Of a stretch of DNA of 46,372 nucleotides, positions 26,845-34,164 are shown in pieces. The stretch is taken from the NCBI GenBank assembly GCA_945905735.1, contig CAMDQC010000023.1:1-46372 (forward strand), in the 5' to 3' direction. The notes below the pieces were generated by a model. That model was not told the origin of the DNA. It ran no database searches and was given only the letters and a program-made list of their open reading frames with translations. This DNA is from Prosthecobacter debontii (GTDB lineage Bacteria > Verrucomicrobiota > Verrucomicrobiia > Chthoniobacterales > Chthoniobacteraceae). Positions within the stretch are counted from its first letter, which is position 1. Every line of letters starts with the position of its first letter. Both the position numbers and the translations under genes were made by a program.

Positions 26845-28833
26845 TTATCGGGTAGCTGCGGGTGCCATGACTTCTTTGGAGTTCCCCCGCGGCGCTGGCA
26901 CAGCCTCGATTGTTTCGTTCTGCTGCAACTCCGTCGTATTGTATTCCGGCGGCATGGGCGGTGGGAGTGGCTTGGTGGCCTTCACCGCAAATTCCTCCGG
27001 GAACTTCGCCAAGAAACTCTGCGTCGGCCACGAACACGCTTCGCCGAATGCGCAGATCGTCTTGCCTGCGATGTTGTCCGCCACGTTCTTCAGCGTCGCA
27101 GGGTCTTTCTCCGTCCCGCCGCCGGCCACGATTCGGTCCGTGATCTTCCGCATCCACTGCGCACCCTCGCGGCATGGCGTACACTGCCCGCAGCTCTCGT
27201 GCGCGTAGAACTCGTTCACGTTATTCAGCGCCCAGACCATGTCACGCGAATCGTCCATCACGATTACCCCGCCGCTGCCCGCCATCGAGCCGCATGCGGC
27301 CATCGTGTCGAAATCCATCGGGATGTCTTCCAGCCCGATTTCGCGGTCCTTGAGTTTGTAGCGTTCCCCTGCACGCAAGACTTTTGCCGACGAGCCGCCG
27401 GGGATCACCGCCTTGAGTTTGCGCCCGTCCTTCATGCCGCCGCAGACTTCGTTAATCAGCTCGCCGAGCGTGATGGAGCCGACTTCCACTTCGTAATAAC
27501 CAGGCTTCTTCACATCGCCCGACACACACAGGATTCGCGTGCCCGTGTTGTTCGGTTTGCCCAGCTTTGCGTAGCCCGCGCCGGTCATCTGGATGATGTG
27601 CTTCACGTCGCACAGCGTCTCCACATTGTTCACAATCGTCGGGCACTGATACAGCCCGAGCACCGCCGGGAAATACGGCGGCTTGATGCGCGGATACGCC
27701 CGTTTTCCTTCCAACGATTCAATGAGCCCCGTCTCCTCGCCGCAGATGTAAGCACCCGCGCCGCGATGCACGTAAATCTCACAATCAAAGCCCGTCCCCA
27801 GCACATTCTTGCCGAGAAACCCACGCTTCCGAGCCTCCGCCAGCGCCTTCTCCAAAATCTGCGCACCCTCCGGGAACTCCCCGCGAATGTAGATGTATGC
27901 AAGGTTCGCACCCACCGCGAAGCACGAGATGATCATCCCCTCAAGCAACTGATGCGGGTCTTGGTGAATGATATACCGGTCCTTAAAAGTCCCCGGCTCC
28001 GACTCATCCGCATTGCAGATCAAATACGTCGGCTTCGGCCCACCGCGCTTGATAAAGCCCCACTTCACCCCGCACGGAAAACCCGCTCCACCACGCCCAC
28101 GCAACCCCGACGCCTTCACCTCCGCCACGATTTCATCCGGCTTCATCGCCAGCGCCTTTTTCAACTCCGCGTAACCGCCGTGCTTCAAGTAGCACTCGAT
28201 GTCCGGCGTGTATCCCGCCACGTCGATATTCTTAAAAACGACACGCTTTTCGCGCGGATGCGGCGGCAGCACTTTCGGCAACGTCGCATCGCTCTTCGTC
28301 ACCCCGAGAAGGTCCGCCGCTTTCTCCAGCGAAATGTTCTCCTTAAAATTGTCATTCACCATCGCCACCGGGGCCGAACCGCACGATGCGAGACACTCCA
28401 CAAACTCCATCGACACCTTCCCGTCCGCCGAAATCGCAATCGGATTCCCATGCCCCGGATTGTGCGGATGCCCATGATCCGTCGTCTTCTTCTGCCCCTC
28501 CAAAAACCCCGCCAAATCAATCCCCGCCGCCTTCGCCACCCGCTCCCGCAGCTCATACGCCCCACCCAGCGCACAAGAAAGCGTCCGGCAAATCCGGATA
28601 TGCGTCGCCCCTGCAGGCTGCCTGCGGAACATCGGATAAAACGTCACCAACTCCAGCACATTGATCGGCTGAAGCTCCAGCTTCGCCGCAATCCACGAAA
28701 CCCCCGCATCCGAAACAAACCCAAACTGCTCCTGCCACAAGTGCAGTAGCGGAAGCGAAGCCGAGCGCTTGCTCGCAGGGTAATGCGAAATCGCCTCATC
28801 AATCTTGGCCAAAAAGTCGGCAGGTAGTTCCAT
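26845..28833 (-). CDS. nuoEF: Fused NADH-quinone oxidoreductase subunits E and F
   Basis: A single 662-residue frame contains NuoE (about 1-180) and NuoF (about 195-620). NuoE carries the 2Fe-2S ligands Cys82, Cys87, Cys147 and Cys151. NuoF has the NADH/FMN region G-L-R-G-R-G-G-A-G-F-P and C-N-A-D-E-S-E-P-G-T-F-K-D-R. It also has G-A-G-A-Y-I-C-G-E-E-T and the N3 cluster motif E-S-C-G-Q-C-T-P-C-R-E-G with a distal cysteine. A His-rich insertion (about residues 117-128, T-T-D-H-G-H-P-H-N-P-G-H) lies inside the NuoE domain. A Pro/Asn-rich tail of about 35 residues ends the protein. It is the first nuo gene here; nuoA-D are not upstream. Confidence 0.95.
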   Translation of the reverse strand: MELPADFLAKIDEAISHYPASKRSASLPLLHLWQEQFGFVSDAGVSWIAAKLELQPINVLELVTFYPMFRRQPAGATHIRICRTLSCALGGAYELRERVAKAAGIDLAGFLEGQKKTTDHGHPHNPGHGNPIAISADGKVSMEFVECLASCGSAPVAMVNDNFKENISLEKAADLLGVTKSDATLPKVLPPHPREKRVVFKNIDVAGYTPDIECYLKHGGYAELKKALAMKPDEIVAEVKASGLRGRGGAGFPCGVKWGFIKRGGPKPTYLICNADESEPGTFKDRYIIHQDPHQLLEGMIISCFAVGANLAYIYIRGEFPEGAQILEKALAEARKRGFLGKNVLGTGFDCEIYVHRGAGAYICGEETGLIESLEGKRAYPRIKPPYFPAVLGLYQCPTIVNNVETLCDVKHIIQMTGAGYAKLGKPNNTGTRILCVSGDVKKPGYYEVEVGSITLGELINEVCGGMKDGRKLKAVIPGGSSAKVLRAGERYKLKDREIGLEDIPMDFDTMAACGSMAGSGGVIVMDDSRDMVWALNNVNEFYAHESCGQCTPCREGAQWMRKITDRIVAGGGTEKDPATLKNVADNIAGKTICAFGEACSWPTQSFLAKFPEEFAVKATKPLPPPMPPEYNTTELQQNETIEAVPAPRGNSKEVMAPAATR

Positions 28834-28838
28834 AAAAG

Positions 28839-29234
28839 TCAGAGTTTCTTTTCCGGTAGTTTCGCCCCGGTGTTTGGAGCTTTTGCTTCGTCGGCGTTTT
28901 GCGGCACCGCCGCTCCGAATTGCGGGATGTCGCCCGACATTTTCCCTTCTACAAAGTGCAAGACGAGCTCCTTGCCGTCCTGCACATAGATCATCCGTTC
29001 GCCTTCAAATTCCTTTACCGCAGGCCGAGTGAGCGTGAACTTTTCCACCCGCACCGGCTGCCCGAGCACGCTCTCCACTTCTTTTGGCGTCAGCCCCCGC
29101 TGGTTCTTCTCTGCCGCCGCCTGCATCCGCTTCACAGTCTCTATATTTGCAGGGGCTATCCGCTTTTCACAGCCCGAAAATGCGGACGCAAAAGCAGCAG
29201 CCGATAGCGCAAATGTGAGTGCGGTTTTGTACAC
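28839..29234 (-). CDS. Small lipoprotein with BamE/SmpA-like pattern
   Basis: I choose GTG 29234 as the start because it opens a lipoprotein signal (M-Y-K-T-A-L-T-F-A-L then A-F-S-G-C lipobox), giving 131 residues. The open frame extends further upstream but runs through tRNA-Gly and cannot be coding there. The mature part has the R-G-L-T-P-K-E-V-E-S-V-L-G-Q-P pattern seen in BamE/SmpA-OmlA-like outer-membrane lipoproteins, followed by a short beta-rich segment and an Ala/Lys-rich tail. Function is unassigned. The stop lies five bases before the nuoEF start, so it could be the promoter-proximal gene of the nuo transcript. Confidence 0.75.
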   Translation of the reverse strand: MYKTALTFALSAAAFASAFSGCEKRIAPANIETVKRMQAAAEKNQRGLTPKEVESVLGQPVRVEKFTLTRPAVKEFEGERMIYVQDGKELVLHFVEGKMSGDIPQFGAAVPQNADEAKAPNTGAKLPEKKL

Positions 29235-29241
29235 TCTCGGG

Positions 29242-29270
29242 AATAGACCGGACGCCAGAAAGCAAGGCAA
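29242..29270 (-). promoter_or_regulatory. Possible promoter of the lipoprotein-nuo transcript
   Basis: On the minus strand TTGCCT (29270-29265) and TCTATT (29247-29242) are 17 bases apart, each matching four of six consensus bases. Predicted transcription would begin almost at the GTG start codon at 29234, i.e. a very short or absent leader. Pattern matching only. Confidence 0.3.
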
Positions 29271-29277
29271 GTCCTCT

Positions 29278-29295
29278 TTGTGAAATTTTTCACAA
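29278..29295. promoter_or_regulatory. Perfect 18-bp palindrome matching the CRP/FNR-family consensus
   Basis: TTGTGAAA-TT-TTTCACAA is perfectly symmetrical and contains TGTGA-N6-TCACA at 29279-29294, the textbook CRP recognition sequence. Its centre is about 52 bases upstream of the predicted start of the lipoprotein-nuo transcript, a position where activators commonly bind. No regulator gene is nearby, so the cognate factor is unknown. Confidence 0.5.
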
Positions 29296-29343
29296 GCTTT
29301 GAAAGAAACAGGAAAGTAAGCCGTCGCAGCAAAGCTGCACGTA

Positions 29344-29380
29344 TTTTTAAAAGCTCCAACTTCCGACTGAAAGTTGGAGC
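29344..29380 (-). terminator. Hairpin overlapping the tRNA-Gly 3' end, probable terminator
   Basis: On the minus strand GCTCCAACTT and AAGTTGGAGC form a perfect 10-bp stem with an 8-base loop (arms 29371-29380 and 29353-29362), followed by TTTTAAAAA. The first six bases of the stem are the last six of the tRNA, including CCA. The U-tract is short, so termination may be partial. Confidence 0.6.
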
Positions 29381-29450
29381 GGGCGAAGAGATTCGAACTC
29401 TCGACATCTTCCTTGGCAAGGAAGTGCTCTACCAACTGAGCTACGCCCGC
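29375..29450 (-). tRNA. tRNA-Gly (anticodon GCC)
   Basis: A 76-base tRNA including encoded CCA. The acceptor stem GCGGGCG pairs with CGCCCGC, followed by discriminator T and CCA. The D-arm contains GCTCAGTTGGTAGAGC. The anticodon stem CTTCC/GGAAG encloses loop TTGCCAA with anticodon GCC. The T-arm contains GAGAGTTCGAATCTC. All arms pair as expected. Confidence 0.97.
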
Positions 29451-29975
29451 ATTAACGAGGCGCGGACTTTAGGATTACCGGCCAATGAGACGCAAGGAGT
29501 TTTTGGAAAAATTATTCGTTTTACGCCCGTTTTACTGAATTAACGAGGGCGTTCACCCCGCCAACAATTACGTCCGAGCAATCATTGAACACCGAACACA
29601 TCACACCAGTGCGCCGACCACTTTTAACGGGTCATGCGAGGATCGCCGCTCGCTTCCGCAGTCATTCACGGGGCAATCCGCACGTTCAGACCAAGAGCGA
29701 TATTCACAGTCGCCCGACCCGTTCTGCTCCGATCTCCGGAAATAATCTTCGCCAATCATTCGTGTCTGGTTCTCCGTTTGCTTATGGACGGACAAGAATG
29801 AACCGAATCGCGCGCCTTACCGCATCTAATCCTGATTTTCCCGCCGGAATCCGTCCAACAAATGGTCAAACAATCTTGAGGACAATTCTTGACGTGCAGG
29901 ACATATCGCCGCTTTACTTCGTGACTCTGCAAACCCAGCATCTTCATAATTATCATAATTTTTACGCCTTAGCAG
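29451..29975. other. 525-base non-coding region
   Basis: No convincing gene. An open frame at 29585-30091 on the plus strand has a poorly structured, Arg/Ser/His-rich translation and overlaps the following gene out of frame, so I treat it as chance. The region is less GC-rich than its surroundings. It holds a pair of 10-base direct repeats ATTAACGAGG at 29451-29460 and 29539-29548, the first abutting the tRNA. A possible promoter for the sugar transferase lies near 29889. Confidence 0.6.
29889..29918 (+). promoter_or_regulatory. Possible promoter of the sugar transferase gene
   Basis: TTGACG (29889-29894) and TTTACT (29913-29918) with an 18-base spacer, followed by an AT-rich leader of about 50 bases to ATG 29976. 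The -35 is good and the -10 moderate. Confidence 0.35.
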
Positions 29976-31496
29976 ATGAACCAAAACTCCGACAGCGCTC
30001 AACAGCAGCAGATTCCCGACGGCAACGCCGCCGCGCTCGCCCCCGAAGCTGCGTTTATTCTCCCCTTTACCCAGCCAAAGACGAAGCGTGACCGCTCGCT
30101 CCCCGACCGAATCGTGCGGACCAGTCTTCTCTGCGACGCAGCGGTCGTTCTTTACTCGTTGCTGATCTCGTTTTGGGTCCGATTTCAATCTCCGATTCAG
30201 GAAATCGGCGTGCCCGACATAATGACCCTGAGAGACTACACGGGCTACATCGTATTCGGCGCGTTGCTGCAAATCTTTGTGCTCGCGTGGTTCGGCCTCT
30301 ACCAAAGAGGCACGCTCCTGCGCTTCCGGTTTGTCTCTTGGCAGATCGTCAAGAGCGTCATGTTATGGACCGCTGGATTCCTCCTCATCACTCTCGTCTT
30401 CCGCTTCATGCCGCCGATTTCCCGGCTCTACGTCGGCATCGCGGCCGTCGTCTCGATTTCCTCATTGCTGCTCTGGCGCTTCGCATTTCACTTCTTCCTT
30501 CAACGTTCCTCCGCAGTCTCCAATCTCCGCCAACGCATCCTGTTCGTCGGCTGGAACGAAGAATCCGAGCGCCTCACCCAGACCTTCTCGGGAGACTCCG
30601 GCAGCGCTTACGAAGTCATCGGCTGCGTCTCCCCGATGCGCTCCTCTCGCTTCAACAAAAGGCCACCCTCGCAGATTCGCATCCTCGGCGACTACCAACA
30701 CATCGAGCATGCCATCGAGCACCACGGCGCGGACATCGTCGTCCTCACCGACGTGACGAGCGTGAAAGAAGATGTCGTCTCCCTCGCGAACCTCTGCGAG
30801 CGCGAAATGGTCCAGTTCAAACTCATCCCTTCCTATTTCCAAATCCTCGTCTCCGGCCTCCACCTGGAGACCGTTAGCGGAATCCCAATCTTGGGTGTCT
30901 CCCGGTTGCCCCTAGACCGGTTCTCAAATATCGCCATCAAACGCGCCATCGATATATTTGGAGCTCTCGTCGGAATCATCCTCTTCGCGCCCCTCATCGC
31001 CCTCTTTGCCTTCATCGTCTGGCTAGAGTCTCCCGGCCCCGTATTCTACCGCCAACGCCGCTGCGGGCTCAACGGGATGGTATTCGACATCATTAAAATT
31101 CGCTCCATGAAAATCGACGCCGAGAAAGGAACGGGCGCGCAGTGGTGTGTAAAAAACGATACCCGTCGCCTCCGCATCGGAGCCTTCATGCGCAAGTGGA
31201 ACATTGATGAACTCCCTCAATTCTGGAACGTCCTCAAAGGTGAAATGAGCCTCGTCGGCCCCCGCCCCGAGCGCCCCGAGCTCATCAAAAACTTCAAACA
31301 CGAAATCCCTCACTACCAAGCCCGCCACAACGCCAAGCCAGGAATGACCGGTTGGGCCCAAGTAAAGGGCTGGCGCGGCGACACGGACCTTGGCGAACGC
31401 ATCAACTGCGATCTGTGGTACATGGAAAACTGGAGCGTCATGCTGGACTTCCAAATCATGTTCCTCACCTTCTTCAAGCGCGAGAACGCCTACTAA
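29976..31496 (+). CDS. Undecaprenyl-phosphate sugar phosphotransferase (exopolysaccharide priming enzyme)
   Basis: A 506-residue polyprenyl glycosylphosphotransferase that transfers a sugar 1-phosphate (often glucose) from a UDP-sugar to undecaprenyl phosphate, starting exopolysaccharide or O-antigen synthesis at the inner membrane. The N-terminal half has about four membrane helices and a CoA-binding-like Rossmann region (R-I-L-F-V-G-W-N-E-E-S-E-R). After the fifth helix (I-D-I-F-G-A-L-V-G-I-I-L-F-A-P-L) comes the catalytic bacterial-sugar-transferase domain, with E-S-P-G-P-V-F-Y-R-Q-R-R, the L-P-Q-F-W-N-V-L-K-G-E-M-S-L-V-G-P-R-P block and the K-P-G-M-T-G-W-A-Q-V motif. No other glycan genes flank it. 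Confidence 0.93.
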   Translation: MNQNSDSAQQQQIPDGNAAALAPEAAFILPFTQPKTKRDRSLPDRIVRTSLLCDAAVVLYSLLISFWVRFQSPIQEIGVPDIMTLRDYTGYIVFGALLQIFVLAWFGLYQRGTLLRFRFVSWQIVKSVMLWTAGFLLITLVFRFMPPISRLYVGIAAVVSISSLLLWRFAFHFFLQRSSAVSNLRQRILFVGWNEESERLTQTFSGDSGSAYEVIGCVSPMRSSRFNKRPPSQIRILGDYQHIEHAIEHHGADIVVLTDVTSVKEDVVSLANLCEREMVQFKLIPSYFQILVSGLHLETVSGIPILGVSRLPLDRFSNIAIKRAIDIFGALVGIILFAPLIALFAFIVWLESPGPVFYRQRRCGLNGMVFDIIKIRSMKIDAEKGTGAQWCVKNDTRRLRIGAFMRKWNIDELPQFWNVLKGEMSLVGPRPERPELIKNFKHEIPHYQARHNAKPGMTGWAQVKGWRGDTDLGERINCDLWYMENWSVMLDFQIMFLTFFKRENAY

Positions 31497-31612
31497 ACCC
31501 GAACGCCGCGATTGAAGAGCTAAGTGCCGTCGCCCCCGGGTGAAACTGTGCTGCTTTATTTTAGCCGAACGATTGAGTGCTGCGCGGCGCTGTATTAAAT
31601 GCGGGGTGTCTC

Positions 31613-33115
31613 ATGATTAAAAACATCCTCGTCCTCGGTGCGGGCAGTGCCGGGCTGATTGCCGCCATTACGCTGAAACGCAAAATCCCAACGCTCAGTA
31701 TTCGGATTGTGCGGAGTCCGGAGCTCGGCGTAATCGGGGTTGGCGAGGGGACGACACCAAATTTTCCGGTCCACATTTTCGATTATCTGGGGATCAGCCG
31801 CGCTCGGTTTTATGCGCTGGCGGAGCCGACTTGGAAATTGGGCATCCGGTTCTTGTGGGGGCCGCGCGGGCGGTTTGACTACACGTTTGATTTGCAGATG
31901 GATAAGCACTGGATGGACCTGTCGATGCCGAATGGGTATTTTTGCGACGAGGAGTTTCGGTGCGCGAGTGTGCCGAGTGCGCTGATGCGGCACGGGAAGG
32001 CGTTCCCGAAGCAGGCGAACGGGTGCCCGAATATCCAAGGCTGGCATGCGTTTCATATTGAAAACAAAAAGTTTGTGGAGGTGCTGGAAATCGTCGCTCG
32101 CGAGAATGGCGTGGAGATTATCGACGGGAAGGTGATCGGATCGGAGCGGGTGGCGGCGGACGGTGATGTGGCGGCGGTGCAGCTCGAGGACGGACAGCGG
32201 CTGGAGGCGGATTTTTTTGTGGATTGCAGCGGCTTCCGCAGCGAATTGCTGGGGCGGGAATTGGCGGAGCCGTTTGTGAGTTTCGACCGTTCGTTGTTTT
32301 GCGACCGCGCGGTGGTGGGCGGGTGGGAGCGGACGGACGAGCCGATCCTGCCCTACACGACGGCGGAGACGATGGACTGCGGTTGGGCGTGGCAGATCGA
32401 GCACGAACACCACATCAACCGCGGCTACGTGTATTCATCGCAGGCGATCTCCGACGATGATGCGGCTGGGGAGTTTTTGCGGAAGAATCCGAAGGCGCCG
32501 AGCTCGCCGCGTGTGGTGAAGTTCCGCTCGGGGTGCTACAAACGGCAGTGGGTTCATAATGTGGTGGCGATTGGGAATGCGGGCGGTTTTGTGGAGCCGC
32601 TGGAAGCGACGGCGCTGATGATCGTGTGCGGAAATGTGCAGATGCTTTTGGAGATGATCACGCGCAGTCGGCTGTGCCCGACTCCCCAGTGGCGCGATCT
32701 TTTTAATGACCTGACGGGGCGCGGCTGGCTGGACATCCGGGACTTTCTCGCGCTGCACTATAAGCTGAATACGGCGCTGGATACGCCGTTTTGGAGGCAC
32801 TGCGTAAATGATACGGATGTGAGCGGGATCGGTGCGCTGCTGGAGTTTTACGAGGAGAACGGGCCGACGGGGTTTTGCCGCTATCGCTTGCCGGATACGC
32901 GGAACGATTTCGGGGTAGAAGGCTACTTGGTGATGCTCGTAGGGAACCGCGCGCCGTATCGGGCAAAGTTCACGCCGACGGAGCTTGAGCGGGCGAATTG
33001 GGAGCGGCACCGTGCGGAGTTTAACGCGGTCGCGCAGAATGCGCTGGATGTGAGGGAGAGCCTTGCGTTCGTCCGCCATCCCGGCTGGACGTGGAATGCG
33101 GATGGCGTGGGGTGA
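31613..33115 (+). CDS. Flavin-dependent (tryptophan) halogenase family protein
   Basis: The 500-residue protein starts at ATG 31613, before the FAD-binding G-A-G-S-A-G motif (9-14). The lysine expected to form the halogenating intermediate in this family is present in E-P-T-W-K-L-G-I-R-F (Lys75). The W-A-W-Q-I motif (258-262) is there, but the usual proline after it is Glu263. The C-terminal F-V-E-P-L-E-A-T-A-L block is typical. Family members use FADH2, O2 and halide to halogenate tryptophan, other aromatics or carrier-bound substrates. No flavin reductase or biosynthetic cluster is adjacent, so the substrate is unknown. GGGG lies about seven bases before the start. Confidence 0.88.
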   Translation: MIKNILVLGAGSAGLIAAITLKRKIPTLSIRIVRSPELGVIGVGEGTTPNFPVHIFDYLGISRARFYALAEPTWKLGIRFLWGPRGRFDYTFDLQMDKHWMDLSMPNGYFCDEEFRCASVPSALMRHGKAFPKQANGCPNIQGWHAFHIENKKFVEVLEIVARENGVEIIDGKVIGSERVAADGDVAAVQLEDGQRLEADFFVDCSGFRSELLGRELAEPFVSFDRSLFCDRAVVGGWERTDEPILPYTTAETMDCGWAWQIEHEHHINRGYVYSSQAISDDDAAGEFLRKNPKAPSSPRVVKFRSGCYKRQWVHNVVAIGNAGGFVEPLEATALMIVCGNVQMLLEMITRSRLCPTPQWRDLFNDLTGRGWLDIRDFLALHYKLNTALDTPFWRHCVNDTDVSGIGALLEFYEENGPTGFCRYRLPDTRNDFGVEGYLVMLVGNRAPYRAKFTPTELERANWERHRAEFNAVAQNALDVRESLAFVRHPGWTWNADGVG

Positions 33116-33124
33116 AGGGGCAAA

Positions 33125-33172
33125 ATGAACAATCCATTCAGTTGCAAAATGCAGCACGACCGGTGCATTTAA
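33125..33172 (+). CDS. Possible 15-residue leader peptide before the permease gene
   Basis: Immediately after the halogenase TGA, the sequence AAGGGG (33115-33120) precedes ATG 33125 by four bases. The frame encodes 15 residues (M-N-N-P-F-S-C-K-M-Q-H-D-R-C-I) and stops at TAA 33170. Five bases later is a GTG, the likeliest start of the permease. The good ribosome site contrasts with the lack of one for the permease, suggesting translational coupling. It could equally be chance. Confidence 0.25.
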   Translation: MNNPFSCKMQHDRCI

Positions 33173-33177
33173 AGGGA

Positions 33178-34164
33178 GTGACCGCTTCCTTACCGAGTCC
33201 TCGCGATGCTTCAGCCGCTTCGGCGCACAAACTATTTTCGTTCCGACGCACCGGGGCGATTGCAGGCAATACGTTGCGCGATCTGGTGCGGCAGAAGGTG
33301 TTTTATTTTATGATCGTCTTTGCGCTCATCCTCATCGGGATGTCGCTGTTTTTGGTGAGCATGTCTTTTCAAGGACAGTTGCAGACGCTGATGGATGTTT
33401 CGCTCGGGGCGATGTCGGTTTTTAGTATGTTCCTCGCGGTGCTGGCGACGGCGATGCTTCTGCCGAAGGACATGGAGGACCGGACGCTCTACACGATCTT
33501 GGCGAAGCCGGTGGCCCGCTTTGAATACTTGCTTGGGAAGCTGTGCGGGGTGGCGGCGATGCTGACGATCGCGGTGGCGCTGATGACGACGTTCTTTTCC
33601 GCCATCCTCGGGGTGTGGCAGGCGCGGGAGCTGGGGCGCATCGAGGCAGAGTACCCCGCCGAGGAAATCGCACAGGCCGAGGCTGCGGGCAGGGCGGAGC
33701 CCGGCACTGCGGAAAGGATGGGACAGCAACGGGAGCTGGAGGTGTCGCGGCTGAAGGCGGCGACTTTTACGCCGACGTTGTTTGGCGGCATCGCGGTAAT
33801 CCTGCTCCGAGCGATGGTGATCGCAGGGCTGACGCTGATGGTGTCGGCGTTTTCGACGTCGTGGCTTTTTACGGTGGTGGTGGCATTCATGGTGGTGCTG
33901 ATCGGGTTTCTCGTGCCGGTGGCGCGGGATGTGTGGCAGGGCCAGGCGGGGATCGGTGGGGATTTGCCGGGATACTTGAAGCTGTTCCTGCTGGCGGTGA
34001 CGGTGTTTTGCCCGGACATGCAGATTTTTAACGTAGTCGATGACATCGCTGCGGGCTCGGTGGTGACGAACCAGATGTTCCTGCAAACAGCGGGGCTCGG
34101 CGTGGGGTATCTGGCGGTGTATATCTTCGTGGGATATTTGTTTTTTGCATGGAGGGAGCTGTGA
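33178..34164 (+). CDS. ABC-2-type permease-like membrane protein
   Basis: A membrane protein of about 328 residues with six or so helices. The N-terminal pattern (A-I-A-G-N-T-L-R-D-L-V-R-Q-K-V-F-Y-F) resembles ABC-2 permeases (NosY/CcmB-like). The P-K-D-M-E-D-R-T-L-Y-T-I-L-A-K-P motif of that family is intact, and a charged periplasmic or cytoplasmic loop rich in Glu follows helix 4. The start is uncertain. GTG 33178 has AAAGGGA too close for a standard site, and in-frame GTG 33091 would overlap the halogenase by 25 bases. No ATPase gene is adjacent, so the transporter partner must be elsewhere. It overlaps the next gene by four bases. Confidence 0.82.
   Translation: MTASLPSPRDASAASAHKLFSFRRTGAIAGNTLRDLVRQKVFYFMIVFALILIGMSLFLVSMSFQGQLQTLMDVSLGAMSVFSMFLAVLATAMLLPKDMEDRTLYTILAKPVARFEYLLGKLCGVAAMLTIAVALMTTFFSAILGVWQARELGRIEAEYPAEEIAQAEAAGRAEPGTAERMGQQRELEVSRLKAATFTPTLFGGIAVILLRAMVIAGLTLMVSAFSTSWLFTVVVAFMVVLIGFLVPVARDVWQGQAGIGGDLPGYLKLFLLAVTVFCPDMQIFNVVDDIAAGSVVTNQMFLQTAGLGVGYLAVYIFVGYLFFAWREL

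Noticed and set aside
29235..29435. N-terminal extension of the lipoprotein gene through tRNA-Gly
   Set aside because: It would translate the tRNA sequence; the GTG at 29234 starts a proper lipoprotein signal.
29585..30091. 168-codon open frame before the sugar transferase
   Set aside because: Arg/Ser/His-rich translation without structure; overlaps the sugar transferase out of frame.
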